Assembly: GCA_964490975.1 (NCBI GenBank)
Contig: CAZBEQ010000005.1
Location: 44,120-108,119 of the forward strand
Direction: 5' to 3'
Length of the DNA: 64,000 nucleotides
Source: DTU013 sp964490975
Lineage (GTDB): Bacteria > Bacillota > Clostridia > Acetivibrionales > DTU013
In this document: piece by piece, positions 35,776-44,666 of the stretch
How positions within the stretch are numbered: the first letter of the stretch is position 1
How the letters are laid out: each line of letters opens with the position of its first letter
Program-made: the position numbers and the translations under genes
Notes under the pieces: generated by a model
Told to the model about the DNA's origin: nothing
Database searches by the model: none
The model's input: only the letters and a program-made list of their open reading frames with translations

Positions 35776-37734
35776 CTATACTCCCGTTTCAAGATCTTTC
35801 AGATACTGATCGATAGGTTTGGGCGCATTGAAATGATATCCCTGCAGGATACAATCCCTTGAGTCAAGGATGTGCTTCTGTTCCTCATTTTCAATACCGC
35901 TTATGATAACGTCCAGATCCCATGTTTCAATAATATCCATAAGAGCCATAAGGAACTTCTGGTTTTTCATATCTGTAGTGATATGCTTAACGTAAGCCTT
36001 ATTAAGCTTTATCATTGTATCCCTTGGAACCTGCTGCAGGAACACAAAGGCAGGGTAATCGCTGTCAAATCCATTAAGGGCAAACTGGACACCTGATTCA
36101 TTAAGTTCCCTTATAATAGTCAGAGCTCCCGGTGTAGTCTGGAACGAGAACTTATCCTCAAGATTAAGCTTCAGATATGACGGATCTACTCCTGTCTCCC
36201 TTATCGCAGACTTTATGTTTTCAACAAAATCGGGATGATAAAATTCCTTCGAGGTGCAGCTTACCATTATAAAAAGGTTATTATGGCCTGATTCATGGAT
36301 CTTTTTCAGATATTCAAGCGATTTTCTCAAAACATAATTACCCAGGACAATAATCTGGTCGGACTTCTGAGCAATATAAAGAAACCTGTCCGGCTCGAGT
36401 TCTCCATATTCTGGATGGATCCAACGTACCAGCGCCTGCATTCCGATAACCTCATCCTTAGTATTGACAAGGCTTTGCAGGTATACATCGATCTGTTTCC
36501 TGCTGATGGCCTTTTTCAACTCCCTTTCGATTTTGATTTCGTTTATATAGGAGTTGGATTCAGATAGTTCATGGAATCTGTAGGTGCTATGAACTTTTTT
36601 TGCTTCATACAGTGCTATATCAGAATATTTCAACAGAGTATTGATAGGAATATTGTTTCCGCTGTATATGCTTATTCCGATACAGCATGAAATATCCAAC
36701 TCATGGTTCGATATATAGTAGGGTTCCTTGATGGCGTCTATCAGCAGCTGCGCGATCTCTCCCACGACCTTCTTTTCAGACTCACTTATCACCGCTGTGA
36801 ATTCATCGCCCCCGAGCCTGAATATCGCTTTCACGCTGCCGTCATCGCTTATATAATCAGAAACATCGCAGGCATACTTATCAAGCACACAGCTTATCCT
36901 TTCGGATACCTTCATCAGAAGCTGGTCTCCAATATCATGCCCAAAAATGTCATTTACACTCTTAAAGTCATCAAGGTCCAGATAGAATAGTGAAAATGAA
37001 CTCTGATTCAAATTGCTCTTCCTAATAAGGAATTTTACTGCCGTATAGAAGGAGCGTCTGTTGAGCAATTCGGTCAGTGAATCATAATGCGCGCTGTGAG
37101 CCAGCAGCTTTTCTTTCTCTTCTCTGAGCGCTATTTCGTCCCTGAGCTTGCGTACAATAAGCGTAAGCTCATTTGTCCTTTTATCGACCTCCTGCTCAAG
37201 GTTTTCTATATGCTCATTCACCTGCATCTTCAGGCTCCACTTCGTCGTCATTGCAAGCGCCATTTGTTTTAGAGAGACATTGTCAAAAGGCTTTCTGATA
37301 AAAAGAAGATTATCGTTCTGTCCAAGCTTTGTAATAATCTGATCCCAGGAGTAATCAGAGTATGCAGTACATATCACGACACCGACATCAGGATCCATTT
37401 GCCATATGCTCTCGATAGCTTCAATACCATCCGTACTAGGTGGCATCCTGACATCCATAAATATCAATGAATAAGGTTCGCCGGAATCCTTGGCCTTCCT
37501 TACCATTTCAACTGCCTCGTCTCCCTGATAAGCATCGTCTATAATATACTTTATATCAATAACGGTCTTATCAACAGAAGCAGAACTGTTTTCACCAAAA
37601 AGTTCCTCTTTAAGAAGCTGAGTCTCCTTGTAGTCATCTATATATTCTGAAGAAGCCTCAAGAATATATTTGATGTCATCATGTATATCCTTATTGTCAT
37701 CTGCTATGAGGATCCTTTTATTTTTTATATCCAT
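35776..37734 (-). CDS. Receiver - GGDEF - degenerate EAL protein
   Basis: A 652-residue signalling protein. The receiver (residues 1-140) has DD at 11-12 and the phosphoacceptor Asp94 in IFMDVRMPP, with an unusual 35-residue insertion after helix 1. A coiled coil (about 175-215) follows. The GGDEF domain is intact at its active site (RLGGDEF) with no RxxD inhibitory site at the usual position, so it should make c-di-GMP. The EAL domain has lost its key residues: MQALVRW replaces EALLRW, LNLED replaces ELTE, NGFDSDYP replaces DDFGTGYS; only the QGYHFNAP tail is normal. It should therefore not hydrolyse c-di-GMP and may bind nucleotide or GTP allosterically. ATG 37734 follows GGGG by 6 bases. 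First gene of the operon. Confidence 0.9.
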   Translation of the reverse strand: MDIKNKRILIADDNKDIHDDIKYILEASSEYIDDYKETQLLKEELFGENSSASVDKTVIDIKYIIDDAYQGDEAVEMVRKAKDSGEPYSLIFMDVRMPPSTDGIEAIESIWQMDPDVGVVICTAYSDYSWDQIITKLGQNDNLLFIRKPFDNVSLKQMALAMTTKWSLKMQVNEHIENLEQEVDKRTNELTLIVRKLRDEIALREEKEKLLAHSAHYDSLTELLNRRSFYTAVKFLIRKSNLNQSSFSLFYLDLDDFKSVNDIFGHDIGDQLLMKVSERISCVLDKYACDVSDYISDDGSVKAIFRLGGDEFTAVISESEKKVVGEIAQLLIDAIKEPYYISNHELDISCCIGISIYSGNNIPINTLLKYSDIALYEAKKVHSTYRFHELSESNSYINEIKIERELKKAISRKQIDVYLQSLVNTKDEVIGMQALVRWIHPEYGELEPDRFLYIAQKSDQIIVLGNYVLRKSLEYLKKIHESGHNNLFIMVSCTSKEFYHPDFVENIKSAIRETGVDPSYLKLNLEDKFSFQTTPGALTIIRELNESGVQFALNGFDSDYPAFVFLQQVPRDTMIKLNKAYVKHITTDMKNQKFLMALMDIIETWDLDVIISGIENEEQKHILDSRDCILQGYHFNAPKPIDQYLKDLETGV

Positions 37735-37810
37735 CTCGAACCCCACTTTTGCTATTCCATATGTTAATATTACCACTATTATTCGTCATTAAACACTGTG
37801 CCTTTCCTTC

Positions 37811-37839
37811 ATTATATTATTTCGTCAATTCTTTTTCAA
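37811..37839 (-). promoter_or_regulatory. Sigma-A promoter of the GGDEF/kinase operon
   Basis: Read leftward: TTGAAA (37834-37839), exactly 17 bp, perfect TATAAT (37811-37816), about 75 bases before the start codon at 37734. It matches the vegetative consensus closely. Confidence 0.7.
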
Positions 37840-37903
37840 TTCAATACATTTAAATGTGACATAAAACGCCAGCTCCAATCTAATACATTATTAAATCACA
37901 TTT

Positions 37904-37931
37904 TTGAAATAATACAACAATAATGCATAAT
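37904..37931 (+). promoter_or_regulatory. Promoter candidate of the PFOR gene
   Basis: TTGAAA (37904-37909), 16-bp spacer, CATAAT (37926-37931), giving a leader of about 18 bases with AAGGAG at 37941-37946. It lies back-to-back with the leftward operon promoter. Confidence 0.45.
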
Positions 37932-37955
37932 TAATTAATAAAGGAGTGCTTCTTG

Positions 37956-40900
37956 ATGAAAATGTCAACAATGGACGGTAATCAGGCTGCGGCTTATGCA
38001 TCATACGCATTCACGGAGGTCGCCGCAATTTTTCCAATAACACCGTCATCGCCCATGGCTGAGCTTGCCGACGAGTGGGCTTCACATGGCAAGGAAAATA
38101 TATTCGGTCAGATAGTAAATGTTGTAGAAATGCAGTCCGAAGCAGGCGCTGCAGGCGCGATGCACGGCTCTCTCCAAGCCGGAGCGCTCACAACCACCTA
38201 TACAGCATCTCAAGGTTTGCTGCTAATGATACCGAATCTGTACAAGATGGCAGGCGAATTACTTCCGGGTGTACTGCACGTATCGGCTCGCGCGCTTGCA
38301 GCCCACGCCCTCTCAATATTCGGTGACCATCAGGACGTTATGGCCTGCAGGCAGGCAGGTTGTGCGCTGCTCGCTTCAGCCAATGTCCAGGAGGTCCTGG
38401 ATCTCGGGTGCATAGCACATCTGTCGGCAATAAAGTCAAGGATACCTTTCATTCACTTTTTTGATGGTTTCAGGACCTCACATGAATACCAGAAAATAAA
38501 TACGATAGATTACTCAGACCTGGCAGAGCTCATAGATATGAAAGCGGTAAGAGATTTCAGAAACAGAGCATTGAATCCGGAACATCCGGTAGTAAGAGGA
38601 ACTGCCCAGAATCCTGACATATACTTTCAGGGTAGAGAGGCATCCAATAAATTCTACGACCAGGTTCCGTCCATTGTAGAAGCCTATATGAAGGACATTG
38701 AAAGAGTAACCGGTAGGAGCTACCATCTGTTTGATTATTACGGTGCGCCTGATGCCGAATATGTGGTAATCGCAATGGGTTCGGTATGCGACACAATAAA
38801 TGAAACAGTGGATTATCTAAACTCAAAGGGCAGAAAAACCGGTAGTATCAGAATAAGGCTCTACAGGCCATTTTCAGAAAAGCATCTGCTGGATGCCATA
38901 CCGGTTACAGCAAAAAAAATTGCCGTACTAGACCGCACCAAGGAGCCCGGAGCTTCGGGCGAGCCGCTCTATCTCGATATCTGCAAGGCGTTCTACAGTA
39001 CAGACAGGAAGCCCTTGATAGTTGGAGGAAGGTATGGCCTTGGTTCAAAGGACACCCGGCCGTCCCAGATATCTGCTGTTTTTGATAACCTGATGAGTAA
39101 CAGTCCAAAAGACCGTTTCACCATCGGCATAGTTGATGATATCACAAACACATCGCTCCCGGAAGGCGAAATAATCGAAACGACGCCCACGGGCACAATA
39201 AGCTGCAAATTCTGGGGTCTGGGATCAGATGGCACAGTAGGCGCCAACAAATCGGCAATCAAAATTATAGGTGACAACACCGAGCTATACGCACAGGCAT
39301 ATTTTTCATACGACAGTAAAAAATCAGGGGGCACTACGGTGTCACACCTGAGATTCGGCCCTAATCCGATAAGGAGCCCGTACCTTGTCTATAATGCAGA
39401 TTATGTGGCATGCCATAACAAATCATTCCTTTACAATTATGACATCCTGAAGGGATTGAAAAAGAATGGTGTATTTGTACTGAATTGTCCCTGGAATGAA
39501 GACGAGCTCGAAAACAACCTTCCAGCAAAACTAAAGAGATATATTTCGCAGAATAATGTAAGCTTTTACATTATCGATGCAGTAAAAATCGCAGGCGGGA
39601 TCGGCCTTGGAAACAGGATAAATATGATAATGCAGACCGTATTTTTCAAGCTTGCCGCCATTATACCCGTAGAGGATGCAATAAGTTATCTGAAGGCCTC
39701 TATTGAAAAATCCTACGGCAAAAAGGGAAAGAAAATAGTCGAGATGAATAACCTGGCAGTGGACCGTTCAATCGAAGCCCTGCACAAGTTCAATGTGCCC
39801 AAGTCCTGGGCCGATGCGCCCGATGAAAGTAAGGAGCCCGAAAAGGTGCCTGATTTCATCAGCCGGATACAAAGGCCTATGGCACGCCAAGAAGGCGACG
39901 AACTGCCTGTAAGCACATTCAACGGAATCGAGGACGGAACACACCCTCTGGGAACGACCGCTTATGAAAAACGCGGCATTGCAGTAATGCTGCCGCAATG
40001 GCACCCCGAAAACTGTATTCAGTGCGGAAGATGTTCATATGTTTGCCCGCACGCAACCATACGACTGTTCCTGCTGGATGAACAGGAAGCCATGAAAACA
40101 CCTGAAAACTACACAACGCTCAAAGCAGTGGGCAAGGGTCTAGAAAACCTGCGTTTCCGGGTACAGGTAAGCACGTTGGACTGCACAGGCTGCGGAAATT
40201 GCGCCGATGTGTGCCCAACATCAGAGAAGGCACTTGTTATGGTTCCGGCTGAACCAGAGACGGAGGCACAGGATGGGAATTGGGAATTTTCACTTTCTCT
40301 TAAGCCAAAAGAAAATGTCATGGATAAAAAAACACTCAAGGGCAGTCAATTTATCCAGCCGCTGCTCGAGTACAATGGAGCGTGCCCCGGCTGCGGTGAG
40401 ACTCCGTATGTCAGGCTGATAACCCAGCTGTTCGGGGATCGAATGATGGTTGCAAACGCAACAGGCTGTTCATCTATATGGAGTGCAAGCTCTCCCTCCA
40501 TAGCATATACCACAAATTCAAATAGCAAAGGACCTGCATGGGCTAATTCCCTCTTTGAAGACAATGCGGAATACGGATACGGCATGTATCTTGGTGCAAA
40601 CCAGATCAGGGAGCATATTGCAGACCTGATGCGCAAGAGTATGGAGCACGAATTGCCGGATGCAGCAGCACAGGCCTTTAACCACTGGCTGGATTCGATG
40701 TATGACGGTGAAGCCTCAAAATCAACCTCGGCAGAGGTAATAAAGGTACTATCAGGATTGGATCTGAACGGTAATCAGTTGCTTGAGGAAATACTGAGCA
40801 AAAAAGATTTTCTGATCAAAAAATCCTTCTGGATAATAGGAGGAGACGGTTGGGCATATGATATAGGCTACGGCGGCGTTGACCACGTGCTGTCAACAGG

Positions 40901-41468
40901 TGCAGACATCAATCTGTTTGTAATGGATACCGAGATATATTCCAATACGGGCGGTCAGTCCTCCAAAGCAACACCTATGGGAGCGGTAGCCAAGTTTGCC
41001 TCTGCCGGTAAGAAAATGAGAAAAAAGGATCTCGGTATGATGGCAATGAGCTACGGATATGTATACGTAGCACAGATCGCTATGGGAGCTAACATGAACC
41101 AGACAATCAAGGCACTGACGGAAGCTGAGAGTTACAAAGGCCCTTCGCTTGTCATAGCATATGCGCCATGCATCTCCCACGGCATCAAGTCAGGTATGGG
41201 CACAAGCATGGCCGAGGAGCGCAAAGCGGTCGATTCCGGCTACTGGCACCTTTACCGTTTCAATCCCGAGCTGCGTGATCAGGGCAAGAATCCGTTCCAG
41301 CTCGAATCCAAGAAACCGGAACAGTCATACAGGGATTTCCTCACCGGTGAAGTACGCTACACCCAGCTGCTGAATGTATTCCCCGACCTGGCTGAAAAGC
41401 TCTTCGAAGAGTCTGAGAGCCATGCCCGAGAGCGATTCGAAGCATACCGCCGCCTCTCTGAGCAGTGA
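37956..41468 (+). CDS. nifJ: Pyruvate:ferredoxin (flavodoxin) oxidoreductase, single chain
   Basis: A 1170-residue, all-in-one PFOR. It oxidises pyruvate with CoA to acetyl-CoA and CO2 and passes electrons to ferredoxin, the central step of clostridial fermentation. Domain I begins with AAAYASYAFTEVAAIFPITPSSPMAE split over the pyruvate site. A two-cluster ferredoxin domain is near residues 690-750 (CIQCGRCSYVCPH and CTGCGNCADVCP). The C-terminal TPP domain has CPGCGETPY and GGDGWAYDIG with SNTGGQSSKATP. ATG 37956 has AAGGAG 9 bases upstream; a TTG at 37953 is also possible. It is monocistronic with a strong terminator. Confidence 0.97.
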   Translation: MKMSTMDGNQAAAYASYAFTEVAAIFPITPSSPMAELADEWASHGKENIFGQIVNVVEMQSEAGAAGAMHGSLQAGALTTTYTASQGLLLMIPNLYKMAGELLPGVLHVSARALAAHALSIFGDHQDVMACRQAGCALLASANVQEVLDLGCIAHLSAIKSRIPFIHFFDGFRTSHEYQKINTIDYSDLAELIDMKAVRDFRNRALNPEHPVVRGTAQNPDIYFQGREASNKFYDQVPSIVEAYMKDIERVTGRSYHLFDYYGAPDAEYVVIAMGSVCDTINETVDYLNSKGRKTGSIRIRLYRPFSEKHLLDAIPVTAKKIAVLDRTKEPGASGEPLYLDICKAFYSTDRKPLIVGGRYGLGSKDTRPSQISAVFDNLMSNSPKDRFTIGIVDDITNTSLPEGEIIETTPTGTISCKFWGLGSDGTVGANKSAIKIIGDNTELYAQAYFSYDSKKSGGTTVSHLRFGPNPIRSPYLVYNADYVACHNKSFLYNYDILKGLKKNGVFVLNCPWNEDELENNLPAKLKRYISQNNVSFYIIDAVKIAGGIGLGNRINMIMQTVFFKLAAIIPVEDAISYLKASIEKSYGKKGKKIVEMNNLAVDRSIEALHKFNVPKSWADAPDESKEPEKVPDFISRIQRPMARQEGDELPVSTFNGIEDGTHPLGTTAYEKRGIAVMLPQWHPENCIQCGRCSYVCPHATIRLFLLDEQEAMKTPENYTTLKAVGKGLENLRFRVQVSTLDCTGCGNCADVCPTSEKALVMVPAEPETEAQDGNWEFSLSLKPKENVMDKKTLKGSQFIQPLLEYNGACPGCGETPYVRLITQLFGDRMMVANATGCSSIWSASSPSIAYTTNSNSKGPAWANSLFEDNAEYGYGMYLGANQIREHIADLMRKSMEHELPDAAAQAFNHWLDSMYDGEASKSTSAEVIKVLSGLDLNGNQLLEEILSKKDFLIKKSFWIIGGDGWAYDIGYGGVDHVLSTGADINLFVMDTEIYSNTGGQSSKATPMGAVAKFASAGKKMRKKDLGMMAMSYGYVYVAQIAMGANMNQTIKALTEAESYKGPSLVIAYAPCISHGIKSGMGTSMAEERKAVDSGYWHLYRFNPELRDQGKNPFQLESKKPEQSYRDFLTGEVRYTQLLNVFPDLAEKLFEESESHARERFEAYRRLSEQ

Positions 41469-41472
41469 TTGT

Positions 41473-41511
41473 AAACGGGGCCATGATTGAGAATCACAGC
41501 CCCGTTTTTTA
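41473..41511. terminator. Strong intrinsic terminator after PFOR
   Basis: AAACGGGGC (41473-41481) pairs perfectly with GCCCCGTTT (41499-41507), followed by a T run; an inner TGATT/AATCA stem extends it. It lies between convergent genes and may serve both. Confidence 0.92.
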
Positions 41512-41515
41512 ATTT

Positions 41516-41680
41516 CTATTTTTCATTTTCGTCCACATGTATCTTAGCATTAGTTACCTGAAACTCTGAAGGTATCGTCACTTTTGAATGTGATTTTTTC
41601 TTTTCGATATTCGCCCAGGCTGCAGTATCATGTTTTTCCACCGGTACGTCCAGATTGTAGTCCTTTCTCTTTTCCTGCAT
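41516..41680 (-). CDS. DUF3787-family small protein
   Basis: A 54-residue gene. Its translation has the family core EKHDTAAWANIEK and TIPSEFQVTNAKIHVDEN, as in the clostridial DUF3787 proteins (consensus ..TAAWAN...(V/I)PIPSE.QV.NAKE.VD.N). Function is unknown. ATG 41680 has AAAGGAG 8 bases upstream; an in-frame ATG at 41686 is too close to that site. It ends next to the PFOR terminator. Confidence 0.82.
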   Translation of the reverse strand: MQEKRKDYNLDVPVEKHDTAAWANIEKKKSHSKVTIPSEFQVTNAKIHVDENEK

Positions 41681-41773
41681 CTTCATTCTCCTTTATACAA
41701 TACTTTTGCATGAGACATGCTCGCCGCAAATCTCGTTATATAGTCTTGAATGAATCGCAGATATTATTCGTAA

Positions 41774-42970
41774 TTATACAGAAACCTTCAGCAAACCCGG
41801 ATGAGTACCGGTTATACATTTGCCTCCTTCGGGTGTCACAAGAAATGTATTCTCAATTCCAACCATACCAACGCCCTCTACTCCTGCCTTCGGCTCCACA
41901 GCAATAGCCATCCCCTCCTGAAGCGGCTCATCAAAGCCTTTGGCAAGCACCGGCAATTCATCCACCTGGAGTCCGATACCATGTCCCAGGAACTTGGCCC
42001 TCCGGTTTTTATACCCCATGAAATTCGGCAGGTAAGCCTCGTCTACATCGCGCATAATGGTATTGAATATATCAGAAGGTATCTCTCCCGGTCTTAGCAT
42101 ACCGGCGATCCTGTTCTGTATATCAAGGCATCTATTATGGAGCTCAACGGCGTGTGCCGGCAGTACTCCGTCAAAGACATATGTCATCGTCTTATCCGAC
42201 TGATATCCATCATATCCGCAGCCTGTATCGATAAACGCAAGGTCCCCGGAAGCCAGCCTTCGCTCGCGGCTGCCCATTAGCTGCATAGCAGGTCCCAGAC
42301 CATAATTTCCGCCCGGGCCGTTGAAATAAGTAGGATAAAGTGAGCTTTCGCCAAAAGCAATGTGGCCTAGCAGTATTTCTGTATCGAACATGCTGAACCG
42401 CGCTATCCCTTGATGTCCTTCCTCTACAAGGGCTCTGAAAATGTCAGCGGTCAGTTCAGCCTCGGTCATGCCTTCCCTGAGAAGCAGCGGGACATGTTTC
42501 TCAAGCACTTCCCTGTGTATATCTCCAGCCTTGATCATAAGATCAAGTTCATACCTGCTTTTGACCGATCTGACTCTTGATATGACTGCATCCATCGGCT
42601 TGAAGGAATCAAATCCGAAATACTTCTTCAATCTTTCATACATTGCCAGCGGCACAAACTCAGCTTCAATGTATATGGTCCCGGGCAGCTTCCCCAAGGC
42701 TGCTGCCGCGTCTCTATAGGATTCCATCTGCCTGATCGCCGGAAACATTGACTCATCAAGCGCGCGTTCGTAGCTGCGCCGTACAAAATAAACCGCGTCA
42801 CCATTGCGTGGTATGAACAAAAGTCCTTCCTGCATCGTGCCTGTAAAATAATAATGATTTATCTTACTTATTACAAGCGCCATTTCCCAGTCCGGCGTTT
42901 TCTCATCCATAGCTGCCCTGAAATGCCCAATTCTAGTATCCAGCTCTGATAACGGTACCTTATTTATCAT
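41774..42970 (-). CDS. M24-family Xaa-Pro peptidase
   Basis: A 398-residue two-domain protein: creatinase-like N-domain (about 1-145) and pita-bread M24 domain. Metal ligands are seen in FIDTGCGYDGYQSDKTM (two Asp), LGHGIGLQVDELP (His), AVEPKAGVEG (Glu) and GIENTFLVTPEG (Glu). It should cleave N-terminal residues before proline, or be a related dipeptidase. AGAGGG lies 6 bases before the ATG. No signal peptide; cytoplasmic. Confidence 0.9.
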   Translation of the reverse strand: MINKVPLSELDTRIGHFRAAMDEKTPDWEMALVISKINHYYFTGTMQEGLLFIPRNGDAVYFVRRSYERALDESMFPAIRQMESYRDAAAALGKLPGTIYIEAEFVPLAMYERLKKYFGFDSFKPMDAVISRVRSVKSRYELDLMIKAGDIHREVLEKHVPLLLREGMTEAELTADIFRALVEEGHQGIARFSMFDTEILLGHIAFGESSLYPTYFNGPGGNYGLGPAMQLMGSRERRLASGDLAFIDTGCGYDGYQSDKTMTYVFDGVLPAHAVELHNRCLDIQNRIAGMLRPGEIPSDIFNTIMRDVDEAYLPNFMGYKNRRAKFLGHGIGLQVDELPVLAKGFDEPLQEGMAIAVEPKAGVEGVGMVGIENTFLVTPEGGKCITGTHPGLLKVSV

Positions 42971-43072
42971 ATTTAACCCTCTGTAAATAATTTTTTCTAA
43001 ATATTAGTATACTATATTTTCAGACAAGTTTATTCGAATTTTCTCACATAATCGATTTATCAGTAAACCGCA

Positions 43073-43756
43073 TCATGGAGAAACAACTGTTGATGTCTGT
43101 CCTATCGATACGGCAAGCTGCGTAAGTCTTTCCCATGTCTGGCAGCCAACGATCCCATCCGCCGAAAGGCCTTGTGCCCGTTGAAAACGTATCACTGCAT
43201 TCCTTGTACCGTTACCGAAACGGCCATCCAGTCCGGAGCCGGTATACCCCAGTGCATTAAGTGCATCCTGAAGTGTCAGCACATAGTTATTCACACTCCC
43301 CTGACGCACAAGCGGATAGCCTCCCGCAGGGCAGGCTGCCGGAGTTGCGCGGGCATCAAAATGCACCCAGGTAGGAGTCAGGTACGCCGGCTCCACATAA
43401 GTCCAAACGCCTGTCGCTATCGCTGTATTTCTTAGCTGGTCCCTCGTCGCGCTGTCCAGGTTTTGCCCGACATCAAAGGCCACACCTGCATAGTGCTGTG
43501 ACATTGCGGCGTGTCCACCCTCCCAAATTCGTTTGAAGGCAAATCCCACATAAATGGGACGGCCCCATGTTCTTCTGGTTATATTGAAAGCTTCCATCGC
43601 ACGTCTGGTCGTCCAAAGTGTTCCCGCACGCGAACTGCCCCTGAACTCGTTAACTGTCAGCGTCCTGCCTATGTTATAGGGCATCGCATCAGACTCCGCT
43701 AAAGTATAAAGCTCCATAGCGCCCGTCTGATTGTTATATACATAAATATTGGCCAT
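43073..43756 (-). CDS. M15-type peptidase with C-terminal peptidoglycan-binding domain
   Basis: A 227-residue protein. The catalytic half carries SQHYAGVAFDVG (the SxHxxGxAxD zinc motif of M15 D-Ala-D-Ala peptidases) and WVHFDAR (third zinc His). The C-terminal half is a PG_binding_1 domain (LQDALNALGYTGSGLDGRFGNGT, GIVGCQTWERL). It should trim cell-wall peptides. ATG 43756 has AAAGGGTGG upstream; an ATG at 43765 overlaps that site. No signal peptide is visible, so like the protein at 2700 it may be a mother-cell or spore enzyme. Confidence 0.88.
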   Translation of the reverse strand: MANIYVYNNQTGAMELYTLAESDAMPYNIGRTLTVNEFRGSSRAGTLWTTRRAMEAFNITRRTWGRPIYVGFAFKRIWEGGHAAMSQHYAGVAFDVGQNLDSATRDQLRNTAIATGVWTYVEPAYLTPTWVHFDARATPAACPAGGYPLVRQGSVNNYVLTLQDALNALGYTGSGLDGRFGNGTRNAVIRFQRAQGLSADGIVGCQTWERLTQLAVSIGQTSTVVSP

Positions 43757-43816
43757 AAAAACCACCCTTTACATAACATTCTTCTATTCATATTATGCAA
43801 AAAGTAATTCGGCCGT

Positions 43817-44287
43817 TCACCATATTTTGACTTCATCCGCTCTGGGGCCGAAGGCATAATTCTCATATTCCCTGAAGGGCATTGGCTCCGAAAACGCAAA
43901 GCCCTGTATCATATCGCAGCCGAGTTCCTGCAGCATTACGCCTGACGAGGTACACATCTTCATTCTCCAAAAATGTGTTTATTGACAGCAATGATCGTAT
44001 GAGCTCCTGATCGAGAGATATGCGTAGCGCACCGGTGATTTTGCCATTTGTCCACAATGGAATTGTTAAAACGGCATCCGATGTTCCACTGCCTTCACGG
44101 AATTGCGTAAAGGCGATTGTCGTATCCCCCAGCAAAGCCCTCTGAAAGTATGGACAGAATGAAGCGTCCAGCTTATTTCCTTCAGCATCGTGCCCGCTTC
44201 CGTCCAGCCTGCATACATCGATTCCCGAGAACTGCATATCTTCAGATATATCCTTCAGAGCTGACCTGACCTGTACACTGTTCCATT
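43817..44287 (-). pseudogene. Remnant of a Cache-sensor...EAL signalling protein (internal deletion)
   Basis: Leftward, an open frame from about 44287 (no start, stop just upstream) reads like the second half of an extracellular dCache sensor: ALKDISEDMQFSGIDVCRLDG, CPYFQRALLGDTTIAF, TIPLWTNGKITGALRISLD. After about 43950 the coding switches frame to MLQELGCDMIQGFAFSEPMPFREY and ends in a TGA at 43817, which is the last 40 residues of an EAL domain. Everything between (membrane helix, any GGDEF and most of EAL) is missing. It is therefore a pseudogene made by a large internal deletion. It lies next to further decayed DNA. Confidence 0.75.
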
Positions 44288-44425
44288 ACACATAGTATAA
44301 ATTCTATATTGCAATTAAATCCGCAACTATATATGTCAATTATTCAGCATAATCCGATAAAATTTTTCATTGAGTCAATAGAACGGTGTGAACATCAATA
44401 AAATTTATGGAATATATGGGCGTTT

Positions 44426-44533
44426 TGACGCACTAGCCTACGCACCAACCTACGCACTAGCCTTACAACGGCCTGACGCACTAGCCTACGCACCAACCTA
44501 CGCACTAGCCTTACAACGGCCTGACGCACTAGC
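44426..44533 (+). repeat. 48-bp tandem repeat, 2.25 copies
   Basis: Units at 44426-44473 and 44474-44521 are identical, with a 12-base third start. Each unit itself contains internal near-repeats of CTACGCAC. Because 48 is a multiple of three, a short open frame here would encode a repeated DALAYAPTYALALQRP, but no ribosome binding site supports expression. Confidence 0.9.
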
Positions 44534-44537
44534 TGCA

Positions 44538-44666
44538 TGTTTAGATTTTCAACTTTTGGGCAGATATTTAATGTGAACTTGAGATAAATAAAGATTTTTG
44601 GGCTATAATACCCCCCAGTTTTAGATTATGTCAAGTAACTGTGCCCAAAAGCTGAAAAACTAAACA
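44538..44666. mobile_element. MITE-like element with 25-bp terminal inverted repeats
   Basis: Arms at 44538-44562 and 44642-44666 are inverted 25-mers with two mismatches (TGTTTAG..TTTTC and TTTTGGGCA shared), enclosing 79 bases with no coding potential. Size and structure fit a non-autonomous miniature transposable element; no target duplication could be confirmed. Confidence 0.55.

Noticed and set aside
43699..43899. 66-codon leftward frame between the M15 peptidase and the pseudogene
   Set aside because: It reads the EAL remnant in a wrong frame and overlaps the peptidase start.
44388..44576. 62-codon frame encoding a 16-residue repeat
   Set aside because: Open only because the 48-bp repeat is a multiple of three; no ribosome binding site or partner gene.
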